Below are positions 18,114 through 26,909 of a stretch of 64,000 nt of DNA, in pieces. Made by a program: the position numbers and the translations under genes. The first letter of the stretch is position 1. The number at the start of each line of letters is the position of its first letter. The stretch is taken from positions 62,001 to 126,000 of the forward strand of contig NZ_JAQPCG010000005.1 in the NCBI RefSeq assembly GCF_028464145.1, read 5' to 3'. Below the pieces are notes generated by a model. It made no database searches, was not told where the DNA came from, and saw only the letters and a program-made list of their open reading frames with translations. Origin of the DNA: Maribacter sp. PR1. Its GTDB lineage: Bacteria > Bacteroidota > Bacteroidia > Flavobacteriales > Flavobacteriaceae.

Positions 18114-18944
18114 TTGAAGAAAGCAGTTCTATTTATGGTTTTGAGTACATTCTCATTCACGCTTATGAATGGGTTTGTGAAATATCTGAGCCATTTTCCA
18201 ACGTTTGAAATTGTTTTCTTTAGGTCTATAGGTTCCTTGGTTTTAGCAACCTCATATATTCTTTTTAAGGGAATCCCTATTATGGGGAATAATAAGAGGT
18301 TAATGCTCTATAGGTCGTTTGCAGGAATAACCGCTATGAGCCTCTTCTTTATGTCCCTAAAATATATTCCAGTAGGAACTGCCGTATCGCTACGATATAT
18401 AGCTCCTATTTTTGCAACTTTTTTTGCTGTAATTCTTTTAAAGGAAAAACTAAGAGCGGTCCAGTGGTTTTTGTTTGCAATCGCTTTTTGTGGTGTTTTG
18501 GTGATAAAAGGGTTCGGCGACTCCCTTGATACAACTGGTTTGTTATTGGTGCTAACGGCCTCCGTTTTCAGTGGAATGGTGTATGTGTTGATACGAAGAA
18601 TAGGCAAGGGAGACCATCCACTGGTTATCGTCAACTATTTTATGTTCATTGGAACTGTTATTGGAGGCTTATTGAGTATTAATAATTTTAGCCTGCCTCA
18701 GGGAAATGAGTGGTGGTTGTTGTTGAGTTTAGGATTGTTTGGATTCTTTGGACAATTGTTTATGACCAAAGCTTTTCAGGTGGCTAAAACCACGTTAGTG
18801 GCTCCATTAAAATATATCGAGGTCATATTTACCGTCACCATAGGTGTTTACTGGTTCGGGGATATATATACCATTACAAGCTTGTTAGGAATATTAATGA
18901 TAGTTGGTGCACTTGTAACCAATGTACTTGTTGGCAGGCGCTAG
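18114..18944 (+). CDS. EamA/DMT-family transporter
   Basis: The 276-residue protein has about ten membrane helices in two EamA repeats (for example YIPVGTAVSLRYIAPIFATFFAVILLKEKL at the end of the first). This drug/metabolite transporter family exports amino acids, nucleosides and other small metabolites; the substrate here is unknown. A TTG start at 18114 is used because no ATG is near and the next in-frame Met (residue 8) would cut into the first helix. It is a single-gene unit. Confidence 0.86.
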   Translation: MKKAVLFMVLSTFSFTLMNGFVKYLSHFPTFEIVFFRSIGSLVLATSYILFKGIPIMGNNKRLMLYRSFAGITAMSLFFMSLKYIPVGTAVSLRYIAPIFATFFAVILLKEKLRAVQWFLFAIAFCGVLVIKGFGDSLDTTGLLLVLTASVFSGMVYVLIRRIGKGDHPLVIVNYFMFIGTVIGGLLSINNFSLPQGNEWWLLLSLGLFGFFGQLFMTKAFQVAKTTLVAPLKYIEVIFTVTIGVYWFGDIYTITSLLGILMIVGALVTNVLVGRR

Positions 18945-18957
18945 GTTCGGCACGCTT

Positions 18958-19146
18958 TTATCCTCCGGTTCGGGTTTCCGCAATACTATTGTTTATGTCA
19001 CTGACCGAGTTCAGTACCGCAGTAGTAATCTCATTTTCTATTTCTTGGGAATATTGCATAAAAATGATAGCAGTGACAATTAACATGACCAATAAAAGAA
19101 TGTCCGACATTAATTTTGAATCTAGCGTATTATTGGAAACTTTCAT
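18958..19146 (-). CDS. Small single-helix membrane protein, hypothetical
   Basis: A 62-residue frame encodes a charged N terminus, a hydrophobic helix at about residues 14-32 (DILLLVMLIVTAIIFMQY) and a polar tail rich in Glu, Asn and Thr. It converges on the EamA gene. A weaker frame on the other strand overlaps it. No homology is recognised; the amphipathic layout is plausible for a small inner-membrane protein, but the evidence is thin. Confidence 0.35.
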   Translation of the reverse strand: MKVSNNTLDSKLMSDILLLVMLIVTAIIFMQYSQEIENEITTAVLNSVSDINNSIAETRTGG

Positions 19147-19275
19147 AGTGTACGGGATTACATTTGTAATGGTAATTTACAAATTCTTAACATTATTAAC
19201 AAATAATTAAGAAAAAATGAAAGCATTTCATCGATGGTTTTTATCGATAAAGTGAAATACACGGATTAAAGGTTT

Positions 19276-19406
19276 AAAATATTCGATGAAATACATCAAA
19301 TTTTAAGAAAAAACTCAAAAACCTGTGAAAACCTATGAATTATTGTCAAGTAAAGCACCGACTTCTTTAATGACCTTTGTCTTGTTGAACCCCAAAACCC
19401 AGTATT
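19276..19406 (+). promoter_or_regulatory. Conserved leader A before the TPR/PD40 gene
   Basis: In order it contains TCGATGAAATACATC (a GATG-N5-CATC inverted repeat at 19285-19297), TTTTAAGAAAAAAC, AACCTATGAATT and AACCCCAAAACCC just before the ATG at 19407. The same blocks in the same order occur at 22655-22791. A degenerate GTGAAATACAC lies at 19252-19262. It probably contains the promoter and a regulator site. Confidence 0.6.
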
Positions 19407-20663
19407 ATGAGAAATACTCTAGCTTACAAATTGGTCATCGGGTGTAGCCTTTTAATAGGTTTTTACACGCTTAATGCCCAGGATGGATTGGTGGTATCCA
19501 ATGGGACCCATCAATTGACCGAGAATGAACAGCGACTTCAAAACTATGAAGATCTGAAATCCCTAGGATATACCGAACAGGAAATTTATCAGGATTTGGG
19601 AAATGCATATTTTCTATCCCATAATTATGAAACTGCCTTGTTCTGGTACGAGAAATTGATTGAAATAACTCCGAACGGGAAATTGGACGCTTCATATCAA
19701 AAGCGATACGACCATGCACTGTCCAAATTGGGAACTGTTTTAAAACAGGCCGAGGAGGATGAGAACTGGACCGAACTAGTGAAGTCCGATTACCATATGA
19801 CCGATGCTTCCAGTAAAGCTCCGAAGAGATTTTCAAAGCGAAATAACTTCCGACCGCTATATATTGATACGGAGTACAGTACGGCATCCTTAGGAAATGA
19901 TAGGTCTTATTTGAGAAACAAGCCTGTTATAACAGAGGAGAAGGACTTAAATTATGAAAGTCCGGTTGTGTTGACTAACAATGGTAGGACCGCATACTTT
20001 AGTAAAGAAGTTTTAGTAAAGCCTACAACCGGAATATTTTCTAAAAAACAAAAAGTACACCGAATTTTTAGGGCAGATAAGGTGAATGGTGAATGGAAGA
20101 CCATAAAGGAATTGGACTTGTGCCCAAAGGAATATTCAGCATTGCATCCAGCGATATCCAAAGATGGAGGTAGATTGTTCTTTGCCTCGAATATGCCAGG
20201 AACCTTTGGCGAGTTTGATATTTACGTGGCTACCATTAAATCTAGTGGTATTGTAGGAATAGCAAAAAACTTAGGTACTAAGGTTAACACGAAGAAGAAT
20301 GAAATGTATCCTAAGGTTATGGAAGGAAATACTTTGGTATTTGCCTCCGAAGGTCATAAAGGCTATGGTGGATTAGATGTTTATATGGTGGAGGTCGAAA
20401 AAAGAAACGTGGGCTTGGCCATGAATATGGGCAGTACTATCAATAGTCCAAGTGACGACTTCTCCATTCAATTTACAAACAATGAAGGAATGGGATATGT
20501 AATGAGCAATAGAGGAGGAAATGGTAATACGATGGAAAAAGTTGCCTTCTCCTACTTTGGTGAACGTAATACTAAGAATGTAAGGGACTTTCATTTGATG
20601 GAAGCCATGAATACGGAAACTAGAACCCAATATTCCAATTCAGTATTTGAAGAAGATCATTAA
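19407..20663 (+). CDS. Secreted TPR and PD40 (WD40-like) repeat protein, OmpA-associated type without the OmpA domain
   Basis: The 418-residue protein has a signal peptide (cleavage near NAQ25), a short TPR-like region (about 55-110, YQDLGNAYFLSHNYETALFWYEKLIE) and beta-propeller PD40 repeats (about 165-390; HPAISKDGGRLFFASNMPGTFGEFDIY, GNTLVFASEGHKGYGGLDVYM). Homologues encoded beside PorP/SprF genes usually end in an OmpA peptidoglycan-binding domain; here the protein stops after the propeller. It is likely periplasmic and works with the downstream PorP/SprF protein in the type IX secretion or gliding context. Confidence 0.82.
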   Translation: MRNTLAYKLVIGCSLLIGFYTLNAQDGLVVSNGTHQLTENEQRLQNYEDLKSLGYTEQEIYQDLGNAYFLSHNYETALFWYEKLIEITPNGKLDASYQKRYDHALSKLGTVLKQAEEDENWTELVKSDYHMTDASSKAPKRFSKRNNFRPLYIDTEYSTASLGNDRSYLRNKPVITEEKDLNYESPVVLTNNGRTAYFSKEVLVKPTTGIFSKKQKVHRIFRADKVNGEWKTIKELDLCPKEYSALHPAISKDGGRLFFASNMPGTFGEFDIYVATIKSSGIVGIAKNLGTKVNTKKNEMYPKVMEGNTLVFASEGHKGYGGLDVYMVEVEKRNVGLAMNMGSTINSPSDDFSIQFTNNEGMGYVMSNRGGNGNTMEKVAFSYFGERNTKNVRDFHLMEAMNTETRTQYSNSVFEEDH

Positions 20664-20794
20664 AACTAATTAATCCCCCTATTGATTCTTAAAAGAGCTT
20701 TACAAAGGAAATTAATTCCCACACCTTAGAAATGGTCATTAATACCCCCAATCCTTTGAAGATAATAGTACTCAAACTTTTAAACCCTACTCAA

Positions 20795-22510
20795 ATGAAA
20801 TTTATAACTAAAATACCCGTAAAAATAGGTCTTCCCCTTATCCTATTTATGTTAATGGGAAGCCTGAATGTTATTGGTCAGGAGGCCAGTACGAACTTAA
20901 ATTCAAGTAGTACATACCACAACCAGTTGTTCTTTAATAGGTACTTGATTAACCCAACCTTTTCCTTGGTAAGAGAAAACAAATCCTATCTTAATATTTT
21001 GCACAGGAACCAGTATGCAACTTTTGATGATAACAGTCAGAACTATTTTCTTGGTTTTAGTAATATGTTGAACGAGAATACAGCAATAGGTATTGGAGTA
21101 TACAGTCAATGGGCAGGTGTGGTACAGGAATTTGGTTTTAATGCCAATTACGCCACCGCTGTAAAACTGGGTGACAATAGCAAACTTACCTTTGGTACCA
21201 ATATTACTTATTTCAATCAAGGACTGGATAAAAATCGCGTAGTTATTTCGGAGACCGATCCAGAGATTGCCGAATCCAGAAAAGAGAGCAAGATAGCCGT
21301 GCAACCGGGAATAAACCTATCTATTGGAAACTTTGATTTTGGACTGTACGCGGAGGATTTATTACGTTATAACCAAACTACGGATGAATTTCTTACCAAC
21401 CTTTCTACCAGAAGTGTAAAGGCCTCATTGCAATACACGCATATGTTTAATGCAGGCAGGGGTTTATTTGAAAATGCAAGATTAATGCCATTGGGACAAG
21501 TGGGAAAAAATGAAGATGGAAGTATTTACTATTTAGGGTCTCTATTATTGGATTTACCTAATTATGGTTGGCTACAAACAACCATAGACCAAGAGTATGG
21601 CATGTCAGCAGGCGTAGGCTTTAATTTCAGTAAAAGAATGTCTTTAGGATATTTGATTGAAAAGGATTTGTCCCAAAATGAATCGAACTTGGGTTGGAAC
21701 CATGAAGTTTCCTTGGCTTATAAATTTAAGGACGAAGATATGTCCATCACCATCGCTGATCGCTCTAACGATAGTAAGATCGATGCCATTGTGAGAAACT
21801 ATGAGGAGCAAATTGCCGATTTAATATCAGAAAGAGACAAAGCGAATAGAAAGGAAAAAAGAGCGGAGAAAAAGCAAGTGGTCGCTACGGAGCTATCGGC
21901 TCCTTCAGCCTCTAGCGATATGGATACTGAAGATCTGGCATATCAAAATCGTTTAGTATTGGATGAACTTATACTAAGACAAGATTCGCTTGAAGAGGCC
22001 AGGACCTTGGCTTTTGAAAAGAAGTTTGAAACCATAGTCAGGTTGTTAAGAAACGATATAAAGAATAGTGTTGATTCTAACTTACAAAACTTTAAGTTAG
22101 AGGAAAGAACGATGATGGCCGCTAAAAAAATGGAGGAGGAGCACGCAGCGATGGCGGCTGAAGACGACTATGAAAAGTATAAAAAGCTTCCTATTAAAAT
22201 GTTAGGCGATTCTGATGTGTTAGGGATTAAATCGGGATATTATGTTATTGCCAATGTTTATAGTAACAAAAAGTATTTGAACGCCTTTATGAAGAATTTA
22301 AAGGAAAAAGGGTTAGATGCAAAACAGTTCTATAATAAAGAAAACGGATTGTACTATGTATACTTAGCGGATTACGACTATAAGAGTGAAGCGCATAACG
22401 CATTTGTATCCAACCTAGATGGCAAGTACAATGATGAAAAATGGATTATGCAGGTTGATCAGCACACGGCGACGGCATCGAATACCTTTGAGGACGATGA
22501 TACCTATTAG
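20795..22510 (+). CDS. PorP/SprF-family outer-membrane protein with coiled coil and SPOR-like C terminus
   Basis: PorP/SprF proteins are outer-membrane beta-barrels linked to type IX secretion and attachment of surface adhesins. After a signal peptide (cleavage near VIGQ), residues about 25-330 carry the family pattern (YHNQLFFNRYLINPTFS, NTAIGIGVYSQWAGV, GVGFNFSKRMSLGYLIE). A charged coiled-coil follows (RDKANRKEKRAEKK), then a C-terminal SPOR-like domain (GYYVIANVYSNKKYLNAF ... GLYYVYLADYDYKSEA), a fold that binds peptidoglycan glycans. Typical PorP/SprF proteins are about 300-350 residues, so the last 220 residues are an addition. The ATG at 20795 is used because it starts the signal peptide; an upstream in-frame ATG at 20732 adds 21 unrelated residues. 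Confidence 0.84.
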   Translation: MKFITKIPVKIGLPLILFMLMGSLNVIGQEASTNLNSSSTYHNQLFFNRYLINPTFSLVRENKSYLNILHRNQYATFDDNSQNYFLGFSNMLNENTAIGIGVYSQWAGVVQEFGFNANYATAVKLGDNSKLTFGTNITYFNQGLDKNRVVISETDPEIAESRKESKIAVQPGINLSIGNFDFGLYAEDLLRYNQTTDEFLTNLSTRSVKASLQYTHMFNAGRGLFENARLMPLGQVGKNEDGSIYYLGSLLLDLPNYGWLQTTIDQEYGMSAGVGFNFSKRMSLGYLIEKDLSQNESNLGWNHEVSLAYKFKDEDMSITIADRSNDSKIDAIVRNYEEQIADLISERDKANRKEKRAEKKQVVATELSAPSASSDMDTEDLAYQNRLVLDELILRQDSLEEARTLAFEKKFETIVRLLRNDIKNSVDSNLQNFKLEERTMMAAKKMEEEHAAMAAEDDYEKYKKLPIKMLGDSDVLGIKSGYYVIANVYSNKKYLNAFMKNLKEKGLDAKQFYNKENGLYYVYLADYDYKSEAHNAFVSNLDGKYNDEKWIMQVDQHTATASNTFEDDDTY

Positions 22511-22599
22511 TAAGATTAACAAAATTATAGTAGGTTTTACATACTATAAAGACAATATAAAAGTTTGAGTATTTCTATGTTTGAGTAAATTGTCGACAG

Positions 22600-22650
22600 A
22601 AGGAGGGGTAGTATCCGGGGGGATAACTGGGGCCCCTCCTTTTTATTTTA
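22600..22650 (+). terminator. Rho-independent terminator after the PorP/SprF gene
   Basis: The stem AAGGAGGGG (22600-22608) pairs with CCCCTCCTT (22633-22641) and is followed by a T-rich tract. It separates this gene from leader B. Confidence 0.8.
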
Positions 22651-22654
22651 AGGC

Positions 22655-22791
22655 TAAAATCTCGATGAATTACATCCGAATTGTGCATTTTAACGAAAAA
22701 ACGATGGTGTTTAACCTATGTATTTCATAAAAAGGTATATTTCGAACTCAAACAGAAATGAAACCATTGTTTAACCCCAAATCCCCCAAAC
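22655..22791 (+). promoter_or_regulatory. Conserved leader B before a 47-codon mini-ORF
   Basis: It has the same ordered blocks as leader A: TCGATGAATTACATC (GATG-N5-CATC at 22664-22676), TTTTAACGAAAAAAC, AACCTATGTATT and AACCCCAAATCCCCC, then an ATG at 22792. The distance from GATG to the ATG is 128 bases against 122 in leader A. The match implies a shared regulator and points to the ATG at 22792 as a real start. Confidence 0.6.
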
Positions 22792-22935
22792 ATGGAAAAA
22801 TTTTACCTACGGCTTTCTACCCAAAAGCAATCCTTCTTGACGACAATCAATAGGAACTTTCTTAGAGTTCCGAAGTTTTTGGATTTTATTCTAAAACCAA
22901 TTTTGCACCCCTTAGCATTTGGCATCGGACGATAA
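22792..22935 (+). CDS. Putative 47-residue basic peptide or 5' remnant of a lost gene
   Basis: This short frame starts at the ATG that leader B places exactly where leader A places the PD40 gene start. The peptide begins MEKFYLRLST, is rich in Lys/Arg and hydrophobic residues, and ends LAFGIGR. The N terminus resembles the start of a signal peptide, so it may be the surviving 5' end of a secreted or adhesin gene, as such genes normally accompany PorP/SprF. No homology is recognised. About 200 bp of non-coding sequence follows before the response regulator. Confidence 0.35.
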   Translation: MEKFYLRLSTQKQSFLTTINRNFLRVPKFLDFILKPILHPLAFGIGR

Positions 22936-23137
22936 AGCTGTCATTGCTATTCTACTTTTAGTTTCTTAAAGATCATTGCTTTTCCAAGGTTTATTCTTTT
23001 ATGTAAAGCTATTTTCTAAGGGGCAACCCATGGAAAATCAATGAACTTTGAGACTAATCGAAACCCAAATTTTACCCAATATTAACCCCCGGATATGGAA
23101 TTCAATTTGAATCCATACAGGACAATTTTTACTTATT

Positions 23138-23758
23138 ATGAATACTCAAGACTTAAAAATTATCATTGTTGAAAGAGATGAAAACCTTCATTCCTCTTAT
23201 TTAAATCACCTGAAAATGGTGAATGGTTTTAACCTAATGGGCATTTATAGCTCCGCAGACAAAGCTCTTAAGGATTTTAACCGAACAAAACCGGATATTG
23301 TTTTGACAGAGGTTGACTTACATGGTTGTAGTGGTTTGGATACCATAAGACTTTACAAGAAAAAAGATTGGAACGTTAAGGTGGTCATGATTAGCGAGGA
23401 CAATGATTTTGACCTCATAAAAAAAAGCTTTAAAGAAGGCGCCAATGGTTATTTGACAAAGCCAATGTCCGCAAATAAGTTTAGTCATGCATTGAATAGT
23501 GTTAAGGAAGAAGGCGCCACAATCAGTAATGATATTGTAAAACAGGTTGTTTCCAATTTTAATAAAAAGTCGTTTAGTTTCTTCTCTGAAAGGGAAAATC
23601 AGATTGTTGATTATCTGTGTAACGGTGCAACGTATAAGATGATAGCGGATAAGTTATTCGTGACGACTAGCACTGTTAATTTTCACATTCAGAATATATA
23701 TTTAAAACTGGACGTTAATTCCAAATCTGAAGCTTTGAGTAAGCTACAAAGTTTGTAA
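23138..23758 (+). CDS. Atypical LuxR-type response regulator with Glu at the phosphoacceptor position
   Basis: The 206-residue protein has a receiver domain (about 6-125) and a LuxR-type helix-turn-helix (about 145-204; FSERENQIVDYLCNGATYKMIADKL, TSTVNFHIQNIYLKL). In the receiver, Ser86 and Lys108 (YLTKP) are conserved, but the residue normally phosphorylated is Glu58 in PDIVLTEVDLHG, and the acidic pair at the start reads Glu12-Arg13. It may therefore be permanently switched on, or be controlled without phosphorylation. It lies downstream of the PorP/SprF group but has its own upstream region and terminator. No histidine kinase is adjacent. Confidence 0.85.
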   Translation: MNTQDLKIIIVERDENLHSSYLNHLKMVNGFNLMGIYSSADKALKDFNRTKPDIVLTEVDLHGCSGLDTIRLYKKKDWNVKVVMISEDNDFDLIKKSFKEGANGYLTKPMSANKFSHALNSVKEEGATISNDIVKQVVSNFNKKSFSFFSERENQIVDYLCNGATYKMIADKLFVTTSTVNFHIQNIYLKLDVNSKSEALSKLQSL

Positions 23759-23779
23759 TTCCTACTTGTGCTATGGGAG

Positions 23780-23822
23780 AGGCCCTTGGAAATGTTAACT
23801 TTCCAGGGGCCTATTTTTTTTG
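23780..23822 (+). terminator. Terminator after the LuxR-type regulator
   Basis: The stem AGGCCC/GGGCCT is continued by TGGAAA/TTTCCA with one T-G pair between them, and is followed by eight T residues. Confidence 0.88.
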
Positions 23823-24034
23823 ATTGCGAAAAGGGTTTCGTTAAGTTTTCGTAATTCACGAAAAAAATACAAATATCTAAAAATCAATAAGCTAATGATA
23901 GTTAATAATTAAAATAACCACCTTTATTTTGCTTTATAAACAAAAATTTTTAGGTTGAGAGGTAGGGCTGACTTCAGTTTGTAGTATTTTTAAACTGCAT
24001 AAAAGATTAATTGCAATAAAAGCGAAATGAAACT

Positions 24035-25522
24035 ATGTATTATTTAGGTTTGGATATTGGTAGTTCTTCCATCAAGGTTGCCTTGGTAGCATCTGAATCC
24101 GGGAAACGGATCGATGTGGTCCAAGAGCCAGAAAAAGAGATGTCCATGTTGGCCCTTAAAAATGGTTGGGCAGAGCAAAATCCTGAGGATTGGTGGATTC
24201 ATACCTGTACGGGAATTAAACGACTATTAAAGGAGCACGGAATATCCTCCGATGAAATTATGGGAATAGGTATTTCCTATCAAATGCATGGATTGGTATT
24301 GGTAGATAAGGATGGGAAAGCACTTAGAAACTCGATTATATGGTGTGATAGTCGAGCTGTGCCGATCGGACAAAAAGCCTTTGAAGAGCTGGGCGAGGAC
24401 AGATGCTCAGAATATTTATTGAATTCACCCTCTAATTTTACCGCTTCCAAACTTAAATGGGTAAAGGATAATGAACCTGAAACCTTTGCAAAAATTCATA
24501 AGTTTATGCTACCTGGGGATTATATGGCATATAAACTCTCCGGAACAATAAACACAACGGTTTCTGGACTTTCCGAAGGAATTTTTTGGGATTTTAAGAA
24601 TAAAGAAGTTGCCTCTTTTTTAATGGAGTACTACGGGTTGAACGCTAATTTAGTGCCAGACATTGTTGAAACCTTTAGCGAACAGTCCTATGTCAATGAA
24701 AAAGGAGCTGAAGAAAGTGGATTAAAGGTTGGAACGCCCATTTTGTATAGAGCGGGAGATCAACCTAATAATGCCTTATCACTCAACGTCTTTAATCCGG
24801 GTGAGGTAGCCGCCACAGGAGGAACTTCTGGAGTGGTTTACGCGGTTACCGATAGTTTATCTGTCAAGGAAAGTGCTAGGGTAAATAATTTCGCGCATGT
24901 TAACTATAGTCCCAATGGCGATTCTAGAATAGGTAAGCTATTATGTATAAATGGTTCAGGAATACAATACAGGTGGTTGCTTAATAATTTGGAGGTCGCA
25001 TCTTATGAAGAAATGAATAGCTTGGCGGCTGAAGTTCCTGTTGGTTCAGATGGTGTGGTGATCATACCTTTTGGCAATGGAGCGGAACGTATGCTTAATA
25101 ATCAGGAAGTTGGAACTAGACTGGTAAACATAAACTTGAACAACCATGGCAAGGGCCATCTTTGTAGAGCAGCTTTGGAAGGTATTGCCTTTTCGTTTGT
25201 ATACGGGATGGAAATCATGGAGTCTGACGGTATCAAGGTAAATGTGATGAGGGCAGGAAATGATAATCTGTTTAGATCGGATATTTTCTCTGAAACCGTG
25301 GCAACCTTAATTGGATATGATATAGAGATATACAATACAACGGGTGCCATTGGAGCTGCTAGGGCAGGAGTACTGAAAAATGGAGATTTTGAGGCCTTTG
25401 GTAAGGCAATTATGAATAATGACTATGTAATGACATTTAAGCCTTTGAGTAACAAGGCAGAATATCAAAGTGCTTATCAACTTTGGAAGCGAGAATTGGA
25501 AACAACATTAAATAACTTATAA
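24035..25522 (+). CDS. xylB: Xylulokinase
   Basis: XylB phosphorylates D-xylulose to xylulose 5-phosphate for the pentose phosphate pathway. The 495-residue protein is an FGGY-family kinase: ATP-loop [15 protein letters not shown] at the N terminus, [15 protein letters not shown] and [10 protein letters not shown] in the sugar-binding half, [13 protein letters not shown] and [11 protein letters not shown] in the C-terminal half. It is the first gene of xylB-xylA, with a 10-base gap, and the LacI-type gene follows. Cytoplasmic. The order kinase-isomerase-regulator supports xylose over ribulose or other pentoses. Confidence 0.93.
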   Translation: MYYLGLDIGSSSIKVALVASESGKRIDVVQEPEKEMSMLALKNGWAEQNPEDWWIHTCTGIKRLLKEHGISSDEIMGIGISYQMHGLVLVDKDGKALRNSIIWCDSRAVPIGQKAFEELGEDRCSEYLLNSPSNFTASKLKWVKDNEPETFAKIHKFMLPGDYMAYKLSGTINTTVSGLSEGIFWDFKNKEVASFLMEYYGLNANLVPDIVETFSEQSYVNEKGAEESGLKVGTPILYRAGDQPNNALSLNVFNPGEVAATGGTSGVVYAVTDSLSVKESARVNNFAHVNYSPNGDSRIGKLLCINGSGIQYRWLLNNLEVASYEEMNSLAAEVPVGSDGVVIIPFGNGAERMLNNQEVGTRLVNINLNNHGKGHLCRAALEGIAFSFVYGMEIMESDGIKVNVMRAGNDNLFRSDIFSETVATLIGYDIEIYNTTGAIGAARAGVLKNGDFEAFGKAIMNNDYVMTFKPLSNKAEYQSAYQLWKRELETTLNNL

Positions 25523-25532
25523 ATCAACAATA

Positions 25533-26849
25533 ATGGCAGACAAGCAATATTTTAAAGGAATAGACTCTATTAAATTTGAAGGAAAGGAATCGGATAATCC
25601 CTTTGCTTTTAAATATTACAACCCGGAACAAGTTGTTGCAGGAAAAACGATGTGTGAGCATTTTAAATTTGCAATTGCCTATTGGCATACCTTCTGTGGA
25701 CAGGGATCTGATCCTTTTGGACCGGGAACCCAGAATTTCGAATGGGATGAATCTTCGGACCCGGTGCAGGCGGCCAAGGATAAAGCGGATGCGGCTTTTG
25801 AGTTTTTCGAGAAAATAGGTTTTGATTATTTCTGTTTTCATGATTTTGACCTTATCCAAGAAGGGCCAACGTTTGTAGAATCTGAAAAACGTTTAAGTAC
25901 TATCGTGGACTATATCAAAGAAAAACAAAAAGCTACGGGTAAAAAACTGCTGTGGGGAACCGCAAATTGCTTTTCAAATCCACGTTATATGAACGGTGCG
26001 GCCACCAATCCTGAATTTAACGTTGTGGCAAGGGCAGGTGCACAGATTAAGTTGGCCTTGGATGCAACGATGGAACTTAATGGTGAAAACTACGTTTTCT
26101 GGGGAGGTAGAGAAGGATATATGTCCTTATTAAATTCGGATATGGGAAGGGAATTGGACCATATGGGACAGTTTTTGGTCATGTGCAGGGACTATGCCCG
26201 CAGTCAAGGATTTAAGGGTAATTTCTTTATTGAACCAAAGCCTATGGAGCCTATGAAACATCAATATGATTTTGACTCCGCTACCGCCATAGGATTCTTG
26301 CGTGAGTACGGCTTGGACAAAGACTTTAAAATCAACATTGAGGTAAACCACGCTACTTTGGCCCAACATACCTTTCAGCACGAAATAGCAGTTGCAGGTA
26401 AAGCCGGAATGTTAGGTAGTTTGGATGCCAATAGGGGGGACTATCAAAATGGCTGGGATACAGACCAATTCCCAAATAATATTCAGGAAACTACCGAAGC
26501 CATGTTGGTTTTCTTGGAAGCAGGGGGGCTACAAGGCGGAGGAGTTAATTTTGACGCCAAAATCAGACGTAACTCTACGGACCTTGAAGATATCTTCTTG
26601 GCCCATATTGGAGGTGCGGATACTTTTGCACGTGCATTAATAACCGCAGATAAAATAATTTCTTCTTCTGCATATAATAGTTTACGCGAAAAAAGATATA
26701 GCTCTTTCGATTCCGGTAAAGGAAAAGATTTCGAAAAAGGAAAATTGGATTTGAAGGATTTATACACAATAGCAAAGGAAAATGGCGAATTACCTTTAGT
26801 AAGTGGTAAACAGGAATTATTTGAAAATATAATAAACCAGTACATATAG
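25533..26849 (+). CDS. xylA: Xylose isomerase
   Basis: XylA interconverts D-xylose and D-xylulose with two divalent metal ions. The 438-residue length and the sequence fit the group II (longer) xylose isomerases. Signatures seen are [13 protein letters not shown] with the catalytic His, [28 protein letters not shown] with metal-binding Glu, and GSLDANRGD near the metal site. It ends just before a terminator hairpin at 26868. Confidence 0.96.
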   Translation: MADKQYFKGIDSIKFEGKESDNPFAFKYYNPEQVVAGKTMCEHFKFAIAYWHTFCGQGSDPFGPGTQNFEWDESSDPVQAAKDKADAAFEFFEKIGFDYFCFHDFDLIQEGPTFVESEKRLSTIVDYIKEKQKATGKKLLWGTANCFSNPRYMNGAATNPEFNVVARAGAQIKLALDATMELNGENYVFWGGREGYMSLLNSDMGRELDHMGQFLVMCRDYARSQGFKGNFFIEPKPMEPMKHQYDFDSATAIGFLREYGLDKDFKINIEVNHATLAQHTFQHEIAVAGKAGMLGSLDANRGDYQNGWDTDQFPNNIQETTEAMLVFLEAGGLQGGGVNFDAKIRRNSTDLEDIFLAHIGGADTFARALITADKIISSSAYNSLREKRYSSFDSGKGKDFEKGKLDLKDLYTIAKENGELPLVSGKQELFENIINQYI

Positions 26850-26867
26850 TTCTGTAGTATTGAATAG

Positions 26868-26900
26868 AAAAGGTCTTGATATGTTTCAAGACCTTTTTAG
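26868..26900 (+). terminator. Terminator between xylA and the LacI gene
   Basis: The stem AAAAGGTCTTGA (26868-26879) pairs perfectly with TCAAGACCTTTT (26886-26897) across a six-base loop and is followed by T's. It would partly insulate the regulator gene, which starts at 26910. Confidence 0.85.
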
Positions 26901-26909
26901 TTTGTTGTA

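Noticed and set aside
18989-19210. 73-codon plus-strand frame with hydrophobic content
   Set aside because: It overlaps the minus-strand 62-codon frame, has no motif, and its composition looks like the complement of an A/T-rich membrane-helix coding stretch.
23095-23172. 25-codon frame starting before the LuxR-type regulator, considered as a leader peptide
   Set aside because: It runs into the regulator gene in another frame, with no attenuator-like hairpin or codon bias.
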